NCBI GenBank assembly: GCA_034408895.1
Contig: JAWXCI010000088.1
Location: forward strand, 1-43,048
DNA from: UBA4660 sp034408895
GTDB taxonomy: Bacteria; Bacteroidota; Bacteroidia; Flavobacteriales_D; Sanyastnellaceae
Length of the DNA: 43,048 nt
Direction of reading: 5' to 3'
Part shown: one piece after another, positions 15,958-23,965 of the stretch
How the letters are laid out: each line of letters opens with the position of its first letter
How positions within the stretch are numbered: the first letter of the stretch is position 1
Position numbers and translations under genes: made by a program
The notes under the pieces: generated by a model
Database searches by the model: none
Seen by the model: the letters and a program-made list of their open reading frames with translations, nothing else
Told to the model about the DNA's origin: nothing

Positions 15958-15994
15958 TTTTTTCATTGGAATGCATGTGCTCCCTTCGATCGGT
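15958..15994 (+). repeat. 37-bp direct repeat, copy 2, upstream of the orphan antitoxin-like ORF
   Basis: Identical to 15323-15359. Here it is followed by TTG and, 19 bases later, TATACAAC, an intact -33 but poor -7 box. Confidence 0.85.
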
Positions 15995-16071
15995 TGCAAC
16001 CCAAGTGGGGGCGGCTATACAACCAATAACCAATCGCGTTAATTGTTGACATTCCTGAAAAAGACAAATCC

Positions 16072-16239
16072 ATGATCACTGCTTTCATAAAGCGTATGGG
16101 CTATCGTTCACGCATCAATTCCGAAAATGAAAAAGAGGAAGTAGCCATTGCAAAATGGATACAGGAAGGAATGAATACGGAGGATGTTTCGAAAGAAGGA
16201 GTGCGCCAGATTTTCAAGAAGAATGGAGTTAAACTTTAA
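16072..16239 (+). CDS. Orphan antitoxin-like small protein, probably with a lost start
   Basis: From ATG 16072 the frame gives 55 residues: MITAFIKRMGYRSRIN, EEVAIAKWIQEGMNT and ending FKKNGVKL. The frame is open 15 codons further upstream and there reads IVDIPEKDKS, the N-terminal strand typical of short Bacteroidota antitoxins, but no ATG, GTG or TTG exists before it; only ATT codons. So either translation begins at a rare ATT, or the true start has mutated and the protein is truncated. No toxin gene follows: the next gene is cysS. It is best read as a relic of a second toxin-antitoxin module, sharing its upstream 37-bp repeat with the intact module. Confidence 0.55.
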   Translation: MITAFIKRMGYRSRINSENEKEEVAIAKWIQEGMNTEDVSKEGVRQIFKKNGVKL

Positions 16240-16423
16240 GGGACAATTCCTGAAGGCCGGCCCCTTTCCGTTTTTCCTCTACCTCGTTGAAAGAAAAAAA
16301 GAACAAAACGGTGATCACCTCAATCGCGTCTTTTAGCGCGTTGCCAGCATCCAGTGTAAAGCGCTGCGGAATCCCGATTTATCGCGACCCTTTGCAAATT
16401 CCCCTTTTCATTTCTTTGCCGCC

Positions 16424-17887
16424 ATGCATCAACCTCTCTTCATTTACAACAGCCTCACCCGCACCAAGGAAAAATTTGAACCTATTGTGCCCAGCCACAT
16501 CGGCATGTACGTGTGCGGCCCCACCGTTTACAGCGATGTGCACCTCGGCAACGTGCGCACTTTCATGACCTTCGACATGGTGTACCGCTACCTCACCTTC
16601 ATTGGGTACAAAGTGCGCTATGTGCGAAACATTACTGACGTAGGCCACCTCACAGGAGACAATGATGATGGCGAAGACAAAATCGGGAAGAAGGCCCGTT
16701 TGGAAAAACTCGAACCCATGGAAGTGGTGCAGCGATACACCAACGGTTTTCATGACGTGATGCGCATCTTCAACATCCTCAACCCCTCTATAGAACCCAC
16801 GGCCACAGCACACATCATCGAGCAAATAGAAATGATACAGGAAATAATCACCAATGGATTTGCATACGAGGTGAATGGTTCGGTGTATTTCGATGTGCGC
16901 AAATACAGCGAGAAACACGAGTACGGAAAACTATCGGGCCGTGTCATTGACGAACTCATCTCCAACACCCGCCACCTCGATGGGCAGGACGAAAAGCGCG
17001 ATTCCCTCGACTTTGCCCTCTGGAAAAAAGCCGGGCCTGAACATCTCATGCAGTGGAACAGCCCTTGGGGTCACGGTTTCCCAGGCTGGCACCTGGAGTG
17101 TTCTGTCATGTCAACAAAATACCTGGGCCAGACATTCGACATACACGGTGGCGGCATGGACCTCAAATTTCCACATCATGAATGTGAGATTGCGCAGAAT
17201 GTGGGAGCGCGTGGCACCAGCCCAGTGCGCTACTGGATGCACGGAAATATGCTCACGGTGAACGGAAGAAAAATGGCGAAGAGCGAGGGCAACGGCTTCA
17301 CTCCCGAAGAACTTATTTCGGGAAATCACCAACTCCTCGACCGAGGCTATACTCCCATGACTGTGCGTTTCTTTTTCCTGATGGGGCACTACACCAGCAC
17401 ACTTGATTTTTCGAACGAGGCACTGCAGGCTTCCGAGCGCGGCTACAAGAGAATGCTTGCCGCAAGACAAGTGCTTGAAAAAATTTCGCCATCAGAAAAA
17501 AGCGAATTCGATACAAAAAAATTCAGGCAGGATTGTTTGGATGCCATGAACGATGACTTCAATACACCCATCCTCATTTCTGTTTTGTTTGATGCTGTGC
17601 GCGTCATCAACTCAGCGAAGGAATCCACCATTGCACTCACCGCAGAAAACATTGCTGAACTGAAACAAACCTTCGATGATTTCTTTTACACCGTACTTGG
17701 ATTGATGAATGAAGAAGGCGGAGCCAATACCCAACTCACCGAAGACCTCATGCAATTCATTATAGCCCTGCGCAACGATGCAAAGCAGAACAAGGACTAC
17801 GCAACCAGCGACCGCATCCGCGATGGACTCAACAAATTAAACGTGCAGATAAAAGACACGAAAGAAGGAGCTACATGGACAGTGTAG
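16424..17887 (+). CDS. cysS: Cysteinyl-tRNA synthetase
   Basis: The 487-residue class I synthetase charges tRNA-Cys. The first zinc cysteine is in YVCGPTVY (residue 31), the HIGH-type motif is HLGN (40-43), other zinc ligands are in HLECSVMS and FPHHECEIAQ, and the KMSKS loop is KMAKSEGN. The C-terminal DALR-like anticodon region ends with a short tail. Length is normal. The start ATG follows TTTCTTTGCCGCC directly, so the leader is very short or absent. The M28-family lipoprotein gene follows by 34 bases and may be cotranscribed. Confidence 0.96.
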   Translation: MHQPLFIYNSLTRTKEKFEPIVPSHIGMYVCGPTVYSDVHLGNVRTFMTFDMVYRYLTFIGYKVRYVRNITDVGHLTGDNDDGEDKIGKKARLEKLEPMEVVQRYTNGFHDVMRIFNILNPSIEPTATAHIIEQIEMIQEIITNGFAYEVNGSVYFDVRKYSEKHEYGKLSGRVIDELISNTRHLDGQDEKRDSLDFALWKKAGPEHLMQWNSPWGHGFPGWHLECSVMSTKYLGQTFDIHGGGMDLKFPHHECEIAQNVGARGTSPVRYWMHGNMLTVNGRKMAKSEGNGFTPEELISGNHQLLDRGYTPMTVRFFFLMGHYTSTLDFSNEALQASERGYKRMLAARQVLEKISPSEKSEFDTKKFRQDCLDAMNDDFNTPILISVLFDAVRVINSAKESTIALTAENIAELKQTFDDFFYTVLGLMNEEGGANTQLTEDLMQFIIALRNDAKQNKDYATSDRIRDGLNKLNVQIKDTKEGATWTV

Positions 17888-17921
17888 AATTGAAAATTCA
17901 TAACCCCATGAACTATGAACA

Positions 17922-18920
17922 ATGAATAAACTGAAATACTTCATCCCCGTTCTGCTTCTCATTGCATCGGCAGGTTGCGAAGATGATCCACCGGTTTCAA
18001 AACCCGTAGTTCCAAAACCGGTGGTTACTCCTCCGGTTTTCATGATGGATTCTGCTTACCATTTTGTGCAACACCAGGTGGACTTCGGGCCGCGTGTTCC
18101 CAACACCAGTGCGCATGCAAAATGTGCCGATTGGCTCGCGCAAAAACTCCGTGGCTATGGAGCATCAGTAATTGTGCAGGAAGCAGAAGCCACTGCATTT
18201 GATGGAACGAAGTTGAACATGAAGAACATCATCGGTGCGTTCAATCCTACTGCGAAGAAGCGCATCCTCTTGTGCGCCCACTGGGACACGCGCCCCTTTG
18301 CCGACAAGGATTCGCTGGAAAGCAATTGGCACAAACCCATTGACGGGGCCAACGATGGCGGCAGTGGAGTGGCGGTACTTCTCGAACTCGCCCGCATGTT
18401 TCAACAGCAACCTTTAGCCTTTGGTGTGGATATTATCTTCTTCGATGCAGAAGATTACGGCAAACCGGAATTCCTAAAAAAAGATTTGAATGATGATGAT
18501 GTACTCACCTGGTGCCTCGGTTCGCAATACTGGGCAAGCCACCTGCACAAGCCCAGCTACCAAGCGAAGTATGGAATCCTGCTCGACATGGTGGGTGCAA
18601 AGGATGCTACGTTTTACAAAGAGGGATATTCAATGAACTATGCACCTCACGTAGTGGACAATGTGTGGGCCGCAGCACAAAAACTTGGTCACGGCCAATA
18701 CTTCATGGAAGATGAAATGGGTGGGATGATTGATGACCATTTACCTATCAATGAAATTGCAGGCATTCCCACCATCGATGTCATTCATTACGATATGAGT
18801 CCGCAGGTGATGGGCTTTGGTTATTTCCATCACACACACCGCGACAATATGAAAGTGATTGATGCCAACACGCTGAAAGCAGTTGGAGAAACCATCGCGT
18901 ATGTGGTGTACAACGATTAG
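17922..18920 (+). CDS. M28-family lipoprotein, glutaminyl-peptide cyclotransferase-like
   Basis: The 332-residue protein has a lipoprotein signal with cysteine 19 in LIASAGCED, so it is probably anchored in an outer or inner membrane leaflet. A proline/valine-rich linker follows. The catalytic part shows LLCAHWDTRPFAD, DGANDGGSGVAVLLELA, IIFFDAEDYG and, near the end, YFHHTHRDN. One zinc ligated by the aspartate, the glutamate of DAEDYG and the last histidine is the arrangement of glutaminyl cyclotransferases, which form N-terminal pyroglutamate; true M28 aminopeptidases use a DGEE pair that is absent here. Pyroglutamate formation on exported proteins is common in Bacteroidota. The cyclase assignment is likely but not proven. 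Confidence 0.82.
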   Translation: MNKLKYFIPVLLLIASAGCEDDPPVSKPVVPKPVVTPPVFMMDSAYHFVQHQVDFGPRVPNTSAHAKCADWLAQKLRGYGASVIVQEAEATAFDGTKLNMKNIIGAFNPTAKKRILLCAHWDTRPFADKDSLESNWHKPIDGANDGGSGVAVLLELARMFQQQPLAFGVDIIFFDAEDYGKPEFLKKDLNDDDVLTWCLGSQYWASHLHKPSYQAKYGILLDMVGAKDATFYKEGYSMNYAPHVVDNVWAAAQKLGHGQYFMEDEMGGMIDDHLPINEIAGIPTIDVIHYDMSPQVMGFGYFHHTHRDNMKVIDANTLKAVGETIAYVVYND

Positions 18921-18986
18921 AAATTACGAATGATGAATTACGAAGTACCCAGTGAGCGTGCTTCGCAATTCATCATTCATAATTTC
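18920..18986. terminator. Long near-perfect inverted repeat between convergent genes, bidirectional terminator
   Basis: Two 29-base arms (18920-18948 and 18958-18986) match at 26 positions with a 9-base loop. The arms contain the ACGAATGATGAATTACGAA word family also seen at 4000-4045. The repeat starts on the last base of the upstream stop codon and ends three bases before the stop of the TonB receptor on the other strand. Confidence 0.8.
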
Positions 18987-18988
18987 AT

Positions 18989-21637
18989 TCAGAACTTAAA
19001 TCCCAGTTTCGTGAAATAAAACGCACCGCTGAAACCCATCTGCGCAGCATCCCACAATCCACCGCTTTCAGTGAGGCCGGGATCATGCGGATCTGGATAT
19101 TCATTCAGGATGTTGGTGCCTCCAAGGGTGAGTGATACGTTCTTGAATTTATATCCGGCACTTAGGTCAATAGTTATCTTCGGATCGAAGGTGTCGAGTT
19201 CACCATCGTCCACCACATCATCACCGTTGTCATTCCAGTTTATCATTTCCATCTTACCCCAATTCACCATGCGTGCACTTGCGAAGAAATTCCTCATGGT
19301 ATAATCCAGCGTGAAGTTGATTTTGCTTTCAGGTGCTGATGCCAGCAGGAAATACTGCTCGCGCAATCCGAAGTACGTGTTTTCTTTTCCAGCAAGTTTA
19401 TCGTTGGTGTACACATCATCAATGGTCATCATGTTGAAGTTGGCCGCAAGCGATGGCCGCAGGGTGTGGTTGTCCCCCATGTAAAAAGTGTAAGTGATAA
19501 TTGCATCCACTCCTGAGGTGGTGGTGTTCACAGCGTTCGTAAAAAATTGTGCAGCACCAGCACCTTGTGCCTGTAGGTCAGCACCGATGTCCGGGTCATC
19601 ATCATAAAAAGTTCCTGTCAATACAATGCGATCTTCAATCTGCACCATGTATCCATCAAGGGTAATAGAAAGCGCCTGCCAATTTGCGGTAATGCCATAA
19701 CTGACGTTTGTGCTCTTCTCTTGTTTCAATGCCGGAATTCCAAGTGCCCGGGTGATGGGACTGTTGTTCCTTGCAATGATGGCATCAATGGGAACGCCCG
19801 CTATGAAATTGGTGAACGTGGTGTTGTAATGAAGTTGTGCAAGCGATGGTGCACGGAAGCCTGTGCTTCCGGCAGCGCGAATCGAAAGCCAATTGGTGAG
19901 TTTGTATCGCAGTGCAACTTTTCCATTGGTGGTACTTCCGAAATCGCTGTAGCGTTCAGCACGGAGTGCTGCACTTACAAGAAATTTTTCTGTGACATCC
20001 AGTTCCGCATCAGCATAGGCACCGATGTTGGTGCGCGTTTCGTCCAGTTCATTCGATGGGCGAAAACCAGGGAACCCCTGCGAGCCTCCGGGGCGAAATG
20101 TGGTGTCAATCCCGGCAAAATTTCCCTCATCATCAAACACAGAATCTGCGGAGAAAACCACCGGACCGTAATCTTTCCATGAAGCTTCTTCGCCCGCGAA
20201 AATTTCGTAATTCTCCACCCTGTGCTCCACACCAAGTGCAAGGTTGAAACCGCTGGCAATGTCTTGCCACAACCTCGACATATTTATCCCTGTGGTGTTT
20301 TGCATCAGTGAAAAACCACCGGCATCAAAATGCGTGGGAGATTTGTCCTCAAGTGTGGCATTCAATGTTCCGTCAACCAAAAAATGAAAACGGTTTGAAC
20401 CATAGGTGTTGTTGATGTCCATGTTCCATCTGTTGAGGTTCGAACGCACACCGAACGAAAGGCTTTTATCCGTGATGGCCGACTGAATGTGCGGATCAAA
20501 GCCGTTGGGATAAATGCTTGTCACATTTCTTTCTTCATCAGCGCTTCGGCTCCATGCAAAAGCATCCGTGAAGCGATAGTTGTAACCCCCGAATGCGTAG
20601 ATACGAGCATTGTCACCGCCATTGAATTCACTGTTGAGATAGTAGGAGAAATTGGTGGAGGCCGCATCACCAAATTGGTTGCGGTAGATGTCAAACTTCT
20701 CGGGATCACTCGGACGATTCGTGTGTTTGGAATCAAGATAATCCAGGTTCATGTTTACAAAACCACCTGTTCCAACATTTACTCCGTAGTTGGCACTGGC
20801 CTGCACGGTCTCCCCATCATAGTCCTTTGAGCTCAATGCACCGAGCGCTGGATCGGGTGTGGCATTGCGTGCACCCATAGTCACCATGCCCGTAAATTCT
20901 TCTACGTTTTTTTTCAGAACGATGTTTATGACACCCGCAATTGCATCCGATCCATATTGAGCACTTGCACCATCGCGCAACACTTCAATATGATCAATGG
21001 CCGAAGCAGGAATTGCATTCAAATCGGTTCCAGTGTTTCCTCTTCCGCGTGTCCCGAAAATGTTGATGACGGAAGATTGGTGCCTGCGTTTTCCGTTCAA
21101 CAAAACAAGAGTTTGGTCCGGGCCGAGACCGCGCAATGTGGCTGGGTCAATGTGATCTGCTCCATCGGCCCCGCTTTGTTTCGATGCATTGAATGATGGT
21201 GCAGCGTATTGCAAAAGTTGATTGATGTCCAGTTGGCCGGTGGTGGTAGTGAACCTGGAGACATCTATTATATCCACGGCAACAGGTGTTTCCATAGCGG
21301 TGCGGTTCAGCCTGCGCGAGCCTACAATCTCTATCGCATTCAATGCTTCCCCTTGACCCATAACCACATTAAGCGTGGCCTTCCCGCTGATATTTATTTC
21401 CTGAGGTTGGTAACCGATGTAGGAAAAAATAAGCAGCGCATCGGCTTTGCTCGCATTGAGTGTGTACTCACCGTCCACGTTAGTAAAGGTTCCGTTGTTC
21501 GTTCCTTTCTCCATCACCACAAGATAAAAAATGGGGCTTCCGCTGTCGTCAGTCACTTTACCACTGACCATGTGTTGGGCGTGGATGTAAAAGGAACAGC
21601 AGCACAAACTGCAAAGTGTAAATAGAATTTTTTTCAT
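18989..21637 (-). CDS. TonB-dependent outer-membrane receptor with carboxypeptidase-like N-terminal domain
   Basis: The 882-residue protein begins MKKILFTLCSLCCCSF as signal, has a CarboxypepD_reg-like domain (VSGKVTDDSGSPIFY to IGYQPQEINISG), then a plug with LRGLGPDQTLVLLNGKRRHQ and IEVLRDGASAQYGSDAIAG, which is the typical TonB-receptor plug pattern, and a long barrel ending LGFKF. The GLGPDQTLVLLNGKR plug type is found in receptors for iron complexes and other small ligands. No SusD gene is adjacent. The frame runs upstream to 21718, but the ATG at 21637 gives a proper signal peptide. The ligand cannot be deduced. Confidence 0.9.
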   Translation of the reverse strand: MKKILFTLCSLCCCSFYIHAQHMVSGKVTDDSGSPIFYLVVMEKGTNNGTFTNVDGEYTLNASKADALLIFSYIGYQPQEINISGKATLNVVMGQGEALNAIEIVGSRRLNRTAMETPVAVDIIDVSRFTTTTGQLDINQLLQYAAPSFNASKQSGADGADHIDPATLRGLGPDQTLVLLNGKRRHQSSVINIFGTRGRGNTGTDLNAIPASAIDHIEVLRDGASAQYGSDAIAGVINIVLKKNVEEFTGMVTMGARNATPDPALGALSSKDYDGETVQASANYGVNVGTGGFVNMNLDYLDSKHTNRPSDPEKFDIYRNQFGDAASTNFSYYLNSEFNGGDNARIYAFGGYNYRFTDAFAWSRSADEERNVTSIYPNGFDPHIQSAITDKSLSFGVRSNLNRWNMDINNTYGSNRFHFLVDGTLNATLEDKSPTHFDAGGFSLMQNTTGINMSRLWQDIASGFNLALGVEHRVENYEIFAGEEASWKDYGPVVFSADSVFDDEGNFAGIDTTFRPGGSQGFPGFRPSNELDETRTNIGAYADAELDVTEKFLVSAALRAERYSDFGSTTNGKVALRYKLTNWLSIRAAGSTGFRAPSLAQLHYNTTFTNFIAGVPIDAIIARNNSPITRALGIPALKQEKSTNVSYGITANWQALSITLDGYMVQIEDRIVLTGTFYDDDPDIGADLQAQGAGAAQFFTNAVNTTTSGVDAIITYTFYMGDNHTLRPSLAANFNMMTIDDVYTNDKLAGKENTYFGLREQYFLLASAPESKINFTLDYTMRNFFASARMVNWGKMEMINWNDNGDDVVDDGELDTFDPKITIDLSAGYKFKNVSLTLGGTNILNEYPDPHDPGLTESGGLWDAAQMGFSGAFYFTKLGFKF

Positions 21638-21674
21638 ACAGAAAACTTTAGATTTGGATTTGAATTGGTCGAGC

Positions 21675-21682
21675 CAAAAATA
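21675..21682 (-). promoter_or_regulatory. Putative -7 box of the second TonB receptor gene
   Basis: On the minus strand TATTTTTG, followed by GCTCG, matches TAnnTTTG and stands 37 bases before the ATG at 21637. Confidence 0.4.
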
Positions 21683-21694
21683 GGAGTGAGGCAA

Positions 21695-21792
21695 CAGTTG
21701 GCAGTTAGTTGTAAGCAATCGGTAGTCCGAAGGAAGCAGTAATTAATAGGATGGAATGAATTGGAATTGCCTGCGTTGAGTACTGCCAACTG
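21695..21792. repeat. CAGTTGGCAGT inverted repeat between the receptor and hypothetical gene
   Basis: CAGTTGGCAGT at 21695-21705 is exactly complemented at 21782-21792, and further TGCCAACT words continue to 21813. These belong to the same low-complexity intergenic family as at 11657-11687. Confidence 0.55.
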
Positions 21793-21811
21793 CATACTGC
21801 TTATTGCCAAC

Positions 21812-22213
21812 TCATGAAATCGGATTCAGATTAACACTGAACACGGTAAGGCTATTGGGATCGCGATCGAAATAAAGTTTATCCAAAGCTCCCATCACAT
21901 TCTTTGCACGGAAGTAAGAGGTGTGCAAAATGTTTTCACCCTTGAGCGACCATTGGATGGTGTAGCTGCTTTCAGCATCCTTGTATTCTTTCACGTAGGC
22001 AAGCATCTCTTTCAATGCCTCCACTTTGTTGAGACCATCAGTGGTGTGAAAAAGAAAACTTTGGTTGTGCCGGGGGTTCACGGTGATAAGGCGGAGCATG
22101 ATGTTTCTACCGTCTTCATCAAAATTGAAGATGAGGCTACTGTGCCCAAGCCCTATGTATTTGCCAATTTCAGATTGGAGATTTGCGATTTCTATGTTTT
22201 TGTCGAGTGTCAT
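21812..22213 (-). CDS. Hypothetical protein, 133 residues
   Basis: I do not recognise a named family. The protein is soluble, with no signal peptide or membrane segment, mixed alpha/beta in appearance, and contains GHSSLIFNFDEDGRNIMLRL, TDGLNKVEALKEMLAYVKEY and ALDKLYFDRDPNS. The N-terminus (LDKNIEIANLQSEIGKYIG) looks like a helix. A -7 box (22236-22243) lies 23 bases upstream on the same strand, supporting expression. Composition and codon use resemble the neighbours, so it looks like a real conserved gene rather than a chance frame. It may be read into the TonB receptor gene 175 bases further on. Confidence 0.75.
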   Translation of the reverse strand: MTLDKNIEIANLQSEIGKYIGLGHSSLIFNFDEDGRNIMLRLITVNPRHNQSFLFHTTDGLNKVEALKEMLAYVKEYKDAESSYTIQWSLKGENILHTSYFRAKNVMGALDKLYFDRDPNSLTVFSVNLNPIS

Positions 22214-22235
22214 TCCTGTGTTGATTGTTGCCGGC

Positions 22236-22243
22236 CAAAAGTA
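22236..22243 (-). promoter_or_regulatory. Putative -7 box of the 133-residue hypothetical gene
   Basis: TACTTTTG on the minus strand matches TAnnTTTG exactly and is followed by GCCGGC. Confidence 0.4.
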
Positions 22244-22444
22244 AAACCCATCAAAGTGGCGAAAAATCTCATTCCATCATTTTTGTTTTGCGCGAAATTT
22301 TCAATTCATATTGTCCAACTATTTTTTAGGTTCTTCATACCATCTCAAAGCTAAATTTTCATCTCAGTAGAGTTGTGTATCTCTCTATTCAAGTATAAGA
22401 AATTAAATACCTGCCCTACTTTTACACTACAAAATAATTCATCA

Positions 22445-23917
22445 ATGAAACCCATTCGAACCATTATTTTCCTGCTCGCTATTCTAACCCTTCCATTTAC
22501 ATCATGGGGCATAAAGGCTTACTTCGATTACAAAATTTTTTACCATCCGGGCGAAGGTTCTTATGCAGAATTTATACTTTCATTTGAAGGAAGAAGCTTG
22601 GTTTACCAAGCCCTGCCTGATGGATTGCATAAGGCAACAGTGGAAGCAACTTTGGTGGTGATGTCAGGTGATGTGGTGGTGGATTTCCGCAAATCAATCA
22701 CTGAAGGCCCTGCAGAAAATGCGGGACTGATGTCTGATTTTCTTGCTTTGGAACGCATTGCCCTGCCTGTGGGAAATTATGATTTAATCATTACGCTGCA
22801 TGATCTCAATGATACTGTAAAGGAGTCGGCCACTGAAATCTATTCACAAAAAATCGAAATAAATAACTTGTCAGAAGGAGTGTTCGTTTCGGACATTGAA
22901 TTGGTGAGTGCTTACTCGAAAACGATGGAGCAGAATGCTTTTTCTAAATCGGGTTATGATATTCTTCCTTATGTGTCGAACTATTACCCCACGCAAATTC
23001 AAGCACTGATGTTTTATGCAGAGGTGTATAACAGCGACAAGTATTTTGGAACAGATTCAGCCTATATTGTGGTGGCGGCAGTGCATGATTTAACAGGTGC
23101 TCAAGCTGGAGAGCATAAGCGCATCAAAAGGGAAAAGGGAAAACCGGTTTGCCCGATTATGCAAGCTATTGATATTTCGAAACTGACATCGGGCGAGTAT
23201 TGGCTGGTGGTGGAAGTGCGCGACAAGCATAACACCCCCATCATTTCTAAACGAACAAAGTTTGTACGCAATTATTCGTTGGCAGAAAGTGAAATCAGGA
23301 TTGATGCTGAGATACTATTAGCACAATCCTTCGCTGGAAAATTTACAGACCGCGATACACTTTACGCCATTATCATGTCCATGACACCTGTAAGCGGGAA
23401 CAGGGAGGGTGCTTCCATTGACAATCAATTGATGGCTGCCAATGTTCAGCAACTGCAAAGTTTTTTCTTCACATTTTGGGAGAAAAGAAACGCAGCCGAC
23501 CCAGAAGGTGAATGGCTGAAATACAAAAAATTTCTTGCTGAAGCTGATGCTGAATTTGGCAACAAAATCCGCGAAGGCTGGCAAACAGACAGAGGAAGAA
23601 TATACCTCCAGTACGGCCCTCCTAATTCACGTATTGAACGACACAACAATCCTGATTACTGGCCTTTTGAAATCTGGCATTACTACGGAGCTGCTGGTGG
23701 ACACAATTTGAAATTCCTGTTTTCCAATCCTTCCCTTTCGGGCGACTTTGAATTGATACATGCCGATGCACCGGGCGAAATTTCCAATGCAAGTTGGAAA
23801 GAAATGGTGCGCAGCGGTTTCAGGGATGATACCATAACCACCAACCGCAACGCGCTTAACCAACGCGACACGAAAAGTGGCGATGAGCTGGAAGAGCTTT
23901 GGTACAATCCGCATTGA
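22445..23917 (+). CDS. GWxTD domain-containing protein
   Basis: The 490-residue exported protein has a signal peptide (TIIFLLAILTLPFTSWG), a long beta-rich middle, and a C-terminal GWxTD domain: IREGWQTDRGRIYLQYGPP followed by YWPFEIWHYYG and EELWYNPH. GWxTD proteins are a Bacteroidota and Acidobacteriota family of unknown function, usually 450-500 residues with predicted periplasmic location. The frame extends upstream to 22373, but ATG 22445 gives the signal peptide. It is 48 bases before a glycosyltransferase gene. Role is unknown; context hints at cell envelope. Confidence 0.88.
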   Translation: MKPIRTIIFLLAILTLPFTSWGIKAYFDYKIFYHPGEGSYAEFILSFEGRSLVYQALPDGLHKATVEATLVVMSGDVVVDFRKSITEGPAENAGLMSDFLALERIALPVGNYDLIITLHDLNDTVKESATEIYSQKIEINNLSEGVFVSDIELVSAYSKTMEQNAFSKSGYDILPYVSNYYPTQIQALMFYAEVYNSDKYFGTDSAYIVVAAVHDLTGAQAGEHKRIKREKGKPVCPIMQAIDISKLTSGEYWLVVEVRDKHNTPIISKRTKFVRNYSLAESEIRIDAEILLAQSFAGKFTDRDTLYAIIMSMTPVSGNREGASIDNQLMAANVQQLQSFFFTFWEKRNAADPEGEWLKYKKFLAEADAEFGNKIREGWQTDRGRIYLQYGPPNSRIERHNNPDYWPFEIWHYYGAAGGHNLKFLFSNPSLSGDFELIHADAPGEISNASWKEMVRSGFRDDTITTNRNALNQRDTKSGDELEELWYNPH

Positions 23918-23931
23918 TTAGAGGCGCCCTC

Positions 23932-23957
23932 TACATTCGCGCCTTTCTCAAAAAAAC
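23932..23957 (+). promoter_or_regulatory. Putative promoter -7 box and A-rich leader of the GT2 gene
   Basis: TACATTCG, then CGCC and TTTCTCAAAAAAAC. It is 23 of 26 identical to 11753-11778. It lies 9 bases before the GTG start, so the GT2 and comEC genes may have their own promoter within the operon. Confidence 0.45.
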
Positions 23958-23965
23958 ATTCTTAC

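Noticed and set aside
15900..15994. Integron attC site after the toxin gene
   Set aside because: The position and paired stems fit, but terminal boxes do not match RYYYAAC and GTTRRRY, and no integrase is present.
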